This document shows, piece by piece, positions 59,361 through 64,000 of a DNA stretch of 64,000 nt. Position 1 is the stretch's first letter. Each line of letters starts with the position of its first letter. The stretch comes from Albibacillus kandeliae. GTDB lineage: Bacteria; Pseudomonadota; Alphaproteobacteria; Rhodobacterales; Rhodobacteraceae. The notes beneath the pieces are model-generated. The model worked only from the letters and a program-made list of their open reading frames with translations. It was not told the origin of the DNA and made no database searches. Location of the stretch: assembly GCF_003116585.1 (NCBI RefSeq), contig NZ_QEHM01000004.1:452264-516263 (forward strand), given 5' to 3'. Position numbers and translations under genes: made by a program.

Positions 59361-61757
59361 TCAGCCGCGCAGCGTGCCGCCGGTCGCCTTGGTGACCTTC
59401 TCGACGATCTTGGCGGTGACCGCCTCGATCTCGGCCTCGGTCAGGGTCTTGTCCTTGGGCTGGATCCGGACGGTCACGGCCAGGGACTTCTTGCCCTCGC
59501 CAAGCGAGCCGCCGATGAACTCGTCGAACACGCGCACGTCTTCGATCAGCGCCTTGTCGGCCCCGGCCGCCGCGTTGACCAGCGTCAGCGCCTCGACGTC
59601 GCCATCCACGACGAAGGCGAAGTCGCGCTCGACCGCCTGCAGGTCGCGCAGTTCCAGCGCCGGGCGGGTCGCGCCGGTCTTGCGCGGCATCGGGATTTCC
59701 TCGGGATAGAGGGTGAAGGCCATCGCCGGGCCCTTCACGTCCATCTCCTTGAGCACTTTCGGGTGCAGTTCACCGAAGACGCCCAGCACCTTCTTGGGGC
59801 CGAGGCAGATCTTGCCGTGACGGCCCGGGTGCCACCAGCCCTCGGCACCGCGCAGGATCTGCACCTTGGCGGGTGCGCCCATCGCCGCGAGGATCGCCTC
59901 GGCATCGGCCTTGACGTCGAAGACGTCGACCGGGCGTGCTGCGCCGTGCACGTCCTTGGGCCCGGTGCGGCCCACCAGCAGGCCGCTGATGACGGTCTTC
60001 TGTTCCTGCGGCTCGCCGCCGAAGAAGGTCGGGCCGACCTCGAACAGGCCCATGTCGAGGAACCCGCGCGCCTGGTTCTTTGCCGCTGCCTGCAGCAGGC
60101 CGGGCAGCAGGTCAGGCCGCATGTGGCTCATCTCGGAGCTGATCGGGTTTTCGAGCATCGTGCCATCGTCGCCACCACCGAACAGCGCCGCGCTGGACTG
60201 GTCGATGAAGGAGTAGCTGACGCATTCGTTGTAACCCAGCGCCGCCGCCGTGCGACGCGCCGCCTGTTCGCGGCGCTGCATCGGGGTCATCACTGACGCG
60301 GGAATGCCATCGGTGACGCGCGGCAGCGGACGGCCCTCGAGCCGGGTCAGCGAGGCGACCCGTGCGACTTCTTCCACCAGGTCGGCAGAGCCCAGCACGT
60401 CGGGGCGCCAGCTTGGCACCTGGGCCATGTCGCCCTGCATGCGGAAGCCGAGGGCCTCCAGCGTGGCGACCTGCGTCTGAGCCGGGATTTCCATGCCGAC
60501 GAGGCTCTGCACGCGGTCGGTGTCGAGCTTGTAGGCGCGGGAGTGATCCGGGACGGCGCCCGCGACAACCACCTCGGACGCCTCGCCCCCGCAGAGATCG
60601 AGGATCATCTGCGTGGCCAGTTCGAGGCCGGGAACGGTGAACTCGGGGTCCACGCCGCGTTCGAAACGGTAGCGCGCATCCGAGTTGATCTTGAGCGCGC
60701 GACCGGTCAGGGCGATCTGGACGTTGTCCCAGAAGGCCGACTCGAGGAAGACCGTGGTGGTCCCGTCGGTCACGCCGGTGACTTCACCGCCCATGATGCC
60801 GGCAATGCTCTCGGGGCCGTTGGCGTCCGAGATCACCATCATGCCGGGCTGGAAGGTGTAGGTTTTCTCGTCCAGCGCTTCCATCGTCTCGCCGCCCTTG
60901 GAGCGGTGGATGCGCAGGCCGCCCGACATCTTGTCGACGTCGAAGACGTGCAGCGGGCGGTTGCGGTCGTAGGTGAAGAAGTTGGTGACATCGACCAGCG
61001 CCGAGATCGGACGCAGGCCGATGGCGCGCAGCAGGTCCTGCAGCCACTGCGGGCTGGGTCCGTTCCTGACGCCCTTGATCACGCGACCGGCGAAAACCGG
61101 GCAGCCGTCGAGCGTGTCGTCCTCGATGGTCACGTCCACCGGGCAGGGGAAGGTGCCCGCCACCGGCTCGATGGCGCGGGTCTTGAGCGTGCCGAGGCCG
61201 CGCGCCGCGAGGTCGCGGGCGATGCCGGCCACGCCCAGCGCGTCCGGGCGGTTCGGGGTGATGGCGATCTCGATCACCGGATCCACCTTGGCCGGGTCGT
61301 TCTCGGCCAGCCAGTCGACGAAGCTGTCACCGACCTTGCCCGAGGGCAGCTCGATGATGCCGTCATGTTCCTCCGACAGTTCAAGCTCGCGCTCGGAGGC
61401 CATCATGCCGAAGCTGTCGACGCCCCGGATCTTGCCGACGCCGATGGTGATGTCGAGACCGGGGATATACATGCCCGGCTTGCAGACCACGACGGTGATC
61501 CCCTCGCGCGCGTTCGGTGCGCCGCAGATGATCTGGAGTTCGCCTTCGTCGGTGTCGACCTTGCAGACCCGCAGCTTGTCGGCATCGGGGTGCTGCTCGG
61601 CGTGCTTGACGTAGCCGAGGGTAAAGCCCTTGAGCGCGTCGGCCGGATTGACGACCTCCTCGACCTCGAGGCCGAGGTCCGTCAGCGCCTCGGCGATCTC
61701 GTCGACCGTTGCGGTGGTGTCGAGGTGATCCTTCAGCCAGGACAGGGTGAATTTCAT
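59361..61757 (-). CDS. pheT: Phenylalanine-tRNA ligase beta subunit
   Basis: A 798-residue PheT with all domains in order: N-terminal tRNA-binding OB fold (LGYVKHAEQHPDADKLRVCKVD), B3/B4 editing domain, B5, the catalytic-like core and the C-terminal FDX-ACB anticodon-binding domain (PALELRDLQAVERDFAFVVD). It charges tRNA-Phe together with PheS, coded 1.8 kb upstream beyond three small genes. Confidence 0.97.
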   Translation of the reverse strand: MKFTLSWLKDHLDTTATVDEIAEALTDLGLEVEEVVNPADALKGFTLGYVKHAEQHPDADKLRVCKVDTDEGELQIICGAPNAREGITVVVCKPGMYIPGLDITIGVGKIRGVDSFGMMASERELELSEEHDGIIELPSGKVGDSFVDWLAENDPAKVDPVIEIAITPNRPDALGVAGIARDLAARGLGTLKTRAIEPVAGTFPCPVDVTIEDDTLDGCPVFAGRVIKGVRNGPSPQWLQDLLRAIGLRPISALVDVTNFFTYDRNRPLHVFDVDKMSGGLRIHRSKGGETMEALDEKTYTFQPGMMVISDANGPESIAGIMGGEVTGVTDGTTTVFLESAFWDNVQIALTGRALKINSDARYRFERGVDPEFTVPGLELATQMILDLCGGEASEVVVAGAVPDHSRAYKLDTDRVQSLVGMEIPAQTQVATLEALGFRMQGDMAQVPSWRPDVLGSADLVEEVARVASLTRLEGRPLPRVTDGIPASVMTPMQRREQAARRTAAALGYNECVSYSFIDQSSAALFGGGDDGTMLENPISSEMSHMRPDLLPGLLQAAAKNQARGFLDMGLFEVGPTFFGGEPQEQKTVISGLLVGRTGPKDVHGAARPVDVFDVKADAEAILAAMGAPAKVQILRGAEGWWHPGRHGKICLGPKKVLGVFGELHPKVLKEMDVKGPAMAFTLYPEEIPMPRKTGATRPALELRDLQAVERDFAFVVDGDVEALTLVNAAAGADKALIEDVRVFDEFIGGSLGEGKKSLAVTVRIQPKDKTLTEAEIEAVTAKIVEKVTKATGGTLRG

Positions 61758-61772
61758 GGGTCTTATCCTTGC

Positions 61773-62051
61773 TCAGCTCTTGAGGCGCTCGGCCAAATCC
61801 TTGGTGTCACCCATCGCGGCCAGCTTCAGTTCGCGTACCAGCCGCAGGGTCGGCTTGGCGGCGAAGAGAACCGAACCGGCGATGAACAGCCAGGTTCCGG
61901 TGGTCTGCCAGTTCTCGGACAGGAACATGATCGAGCCCACGAGGAAGGTCAGCGCGGCGCCGAAGTCGATCGCGGTATAGGCGATCTCGTACAGCGCGTA
62001 GAGGCGGCTGCTTTCGGGGTTCTGGTTGCGCCTGTCCTTGTGAAACAGCAT
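61773..62051 (-). CDS. YrhK-family small membrane protein
   Basis: A 92-residue protein starting at MLFHKDRRNQNPESSRLYAL at 62051. The YALYEIAYTAIDFGAALTFLVGSIMFL helix, then a second span (WLFIAGSVLFAAKPTLRL), is the YrhK domain. Function unknown. It lies 15 bases upstream of pheT and may be co-transcribed with it. Confidence 0.82.
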   Translation of the reverse strand: MLFHKDRRNQNPESSRLYALYEIAYTAIDFGAALTFLVGSIMFLSENWQTTGTWLFIAGSVLFAAKPTLRLVRELKLAAMGDTKDLAERLKS

Positions 62052-62165
62052 GTCCGGTCCTGTCCGGTCTGATGGGTGACGGTCAGCGCTGGCAATGGCA
62101 AAGAAAGGCCAAAGATGCAAGGCTCACGGGGCCTGCATCGCCCCGGTGCGCGTCCTGTTGACGGG

Positions 62166-62936
62166 TCAGAGCGACGCCAGCCAGTTCGCCAGTTCGAGCA
62201 TCCGCACCGGCGCGGCAAGTTCGCCCGCCCGGACGCCGAGCCGCTCCGCCGCATCGGCGTCGTGATCGGCCACCGCCAGCAGCGCACCCTCCTCGGGGTC
62301 GAGGCGCCCCGAACCGGCAAGGTAGGGGCCGATCTTTCCCGGCACGAACTCGGGATGGTACTGGCTGCCCCAGAACCGGATCCCGTCTTTTTCGTAGGCG
62401 AAGGCCTGCACCGGCGAATGGGCGTTCCCGGCAAGAAGCACCGCGCCCTCGGGCAGGCGGCGGACCTCGTCGCGGTGAACGCAGGGAACGGCGTAGCCCT
62501 GTTCCCGGCCTTTGAGATAGGGGTGACGCAAGCCATCCTCGGTCATCCGCACGTCGCGGGCGAGACCGACCTCGTTGCCATTGGGCGACTCGCCCGTCTC
62601 GCCGCCCAGCACCGATGCGGCCAGTTGCATCCCGTTGCAGGATCCGAGCACAGGGATGCCGAGCGCGAAGGTCGCGCGCATGATCGTGGCCAGCGGTTCG
62701 ACCCGGTCGTCCTGCGTGCTCCATTCGACCGCCGATCCGGTGAAGACCACACCGTCATAGACCGAGAGATCGCCCGCGCGGTCACCGTCATAGGGCGCGA
62801 TGATCTCGGTCTCGATATGCGGATCGCAGGCGGCGAGCGCCCGGGCGTAGCCCTGCCCGGCGGCGTCGCTGCCCCCGGCTACCTGACGGGCGTTACAGTC
62901 GGAGGGATTGGAATCGACGATCAGGATACGGGGCAT
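62166..62936 (-). CDS. Class I glutamine amidotransferase-like protein
   Basis: A 256-residue stand-alone GATase1. The nucleophile Cys100 is in LGSCNGMQLAA and the catalytic His in WGSQYHPEF. The family includes GMP synthase glutaminase-like and gamma-glutamyl hydrolase-type (PuuD, GuaA-like) proteins; the acceptor is unknown. Start ATG at 62936. Confidence 0.86.
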   Translation of the reverse strand: MPRILIVDSNPSDCNARQVAGGSDAAGQGYARALAACDPHIETEIIAPYDGDRAGDLSVYDGVVFTGSAVEWSTQDDRVEPLATIMRATFALGIPVLGSCNGMQLAASVLGGETGESPNGNEVGLARDVRMTEDGLRHPYLKGREQGYAVPCVHRDEVRRLPEGAVLLAGNAHSPVQAFAYEKDGIRFWGSQYHPEFVPGKIGPYLAGSGRLDPEEGALLAVADHDADAAERLGVRAGELAAPVRMLELANWLASL

Positions 62937-63027
62937 GGTAGCACTCACAGGAGGGGACAGGCCCCTGCCTAGGCCAGGGCGCTCTCCCCATCGCGCGGCT
63001 TCGCGACCCGGGCGTGCCAGATCGCGA

Positions 63028-63444
63028 CTACTCCACGACCTCGACCACATCGAAGTATTCGAACAGCACCATCATCTCGGGGTCGAATTCCCCGATCCGC
63101 CGGAAGTAGGCCTCGTGCCCGCGCCGCCAGCCTTCGAGCGAGTCGTCCTCGCCCTCGGCCAGCGCCATCTCCTCGGTCACGTCGCAGAACCTGATGCGGT
63201 GCAGCGCCGTGGTCTTGGTCACCAGCGCCGGGTTGCCGTCCCAGTCGGTGGCGATATCGCAGCGCCCCACTCTCGGCATGGCTGTCGGTTCGACCTCGAA
63301 CAGCCACATGGCCGCGCAGGTGGCCCGCTTGCGGCCCTCGCGTACGAGATCGAGCAGTTCGTCGCACAACAGCGCGTTGTCCCCGAACCGGTAGGTCACC
63401 GCACCCGGGTACTTTTCTTTCAGCTTGGCAATCGGGTCGCTCAT
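63028..63444 (-). CDS. ASCH domain protein
   Basis: A 138-residue protein starting at MSDPIAKLKEKYPGAVTYRFGD at 63444. ASCH-fold motifs are GRKRATCAAMWLFE and RCDIATDWDGNPALVTKTTALHRIRF. ASCH domains bind RNA or nucleosides; some hydrolyse N4-acetylcytidine. The residues here fit the YqfB-related branch, which makes nucleoside processing a possibility. Confidence 0.87.
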   Translation of the reverse strand: MSDPIAKLKEKYPGAVTYRFGDNALLCDELLDLVREGRKRATCAAMWLFEVEPTAMPRVGRCDIATDWDGNPALVTKTTALHRIRFCDVTEEMALAEGEDDSLEGWRRGHEAYFRRIGEFDPEMMVLFEYFDVVEVVE

Positions 63445-63489
63445 GGGTTGCCCCGTCAGGCTGTCTCCACCGCTCAACGCGCGAAAACG

Positions 63490-63518
63490 AAAAAGGGTGC
63501 ATGACTGACATGCACCCT
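63490..63518 (-). terminator. Intrinsic terminator of pheS
   Basis: AGGGTGCATG-ACTGA-CATGCACCCT (63494-63518), perfect ten-base-pair stem, followed on the minus strand by TTTTTCGTTTTC. It separates pheS from the small genes and pheT, so pheT must rely on another promoter or on read-through. Confidence 0.85.
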
Positions 63519-63558
63519 ACTTAGCCCGGTCCGATCCGGTCAACTGGTCGCGCGTGCC

Positions 63559-64000
<442 letters not shown>

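Overview
The window is a high-GC, gene-dense stretch of chromosome from an alphaproteobacterium, most likely a marine Rhodobacterales (Roseobacter-type) organism. The pointers are a VPLPA-type C-terminal sorting motif, a DUF1013/TrcR cell-cycle regulator, COQ9, DUF2783, YrhK and DUF2189 proteins, a LamG/RTX secreted protein, and a branched-chain-type ABC transporter with many ring-cleavage and CoA-transfer enzymes. I see no insertion sequence, prophage, CRISPR array, tRNA or rRNA. Gene identities below come from reading motifs; no database search was run.

Layout. 1-7.5 kb: a truncated LamG/RTX exoprotein, glutathione peroxidase, an EEP-family phosphatase, cardiolipin synthase, trpA, a PagL-like outer-membrane protein and ychF. 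7.5-9.6 kb: a sulfotransferase-like protein divergent from a DAO-family oxidoreductase. 9.6-16.6 kb: a homogentisate operon on the minus strand (hmgA, fahA, MBL-fold protein, small membrane protein, class A flavin monooxygenase, DUF2783, maiA) with a divergent MarR regulator and a candidate operator inside the hmgA promoter. 16.6-21.5 kb: a GST, acetate kinase with a MaoC-phosphotransacetylase fusion, and pcaIJ-type CoA transferase. Homogentisate yields fumarate and acetoacetate. The CoA transferase could activate oxoacids, and the Pta/AckA pair could exchange acyl-CoA, acyl-phosphate and acid. 21.76-21.91 kb: a probable small RNA with its own promoter and terminator. 22-24.5 kb: 3-hydroxyanthranilate dioxygenase, an EamA exporter and a DapA-like aldolase. 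24.5-28.6 kb: an orphan molybdenum hydroxylase large subunit, a LysR regulator and an arylformamidase-like hydrolase. 28.6-33.2 kb: a complete livKHMGF-type importer.

33.5-40.2 kb is polyamine-flavoured. It holds a GntR regulator, an acetylpolyamine amidohydrolase-like enzyme and a class III aminotransferase in one operon, then a GFA protein and a fold-III ornithine/lysine decarboxylase with a long structured leader. Divergent from the decarboxylase is the most unusual gene of the window: a YqjI-like, His-rich PadR repressor fused in frame to an O-methyltransferase, preceded by two AT-rich palindromes. 40.2-47 kb: TrcR, a secreted RNase T2, a VPLPA-CTERM protein with thioester-domain-like motifs, two quinone oxidoreductases, a DUF2189 membrane protein, COQ9 and rpsU. 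47-54 kb: an alpha/beta hydrolase divergent from an AraC regulator, a double SpoIIAA-like protein, a racemase-fold protein lacking both catalytic cysteines, a GMC oxidoreductase and OpgD. 54-64 kb: an Lrp regulator divergent from alanine dehydrogenase, an MFS transporter, mscL, a YghU-type GST, a K+ channel with a C-terminal zinc ribbon, and the pheS/pheT region, in which three small genes separate the two synthetase subunits.
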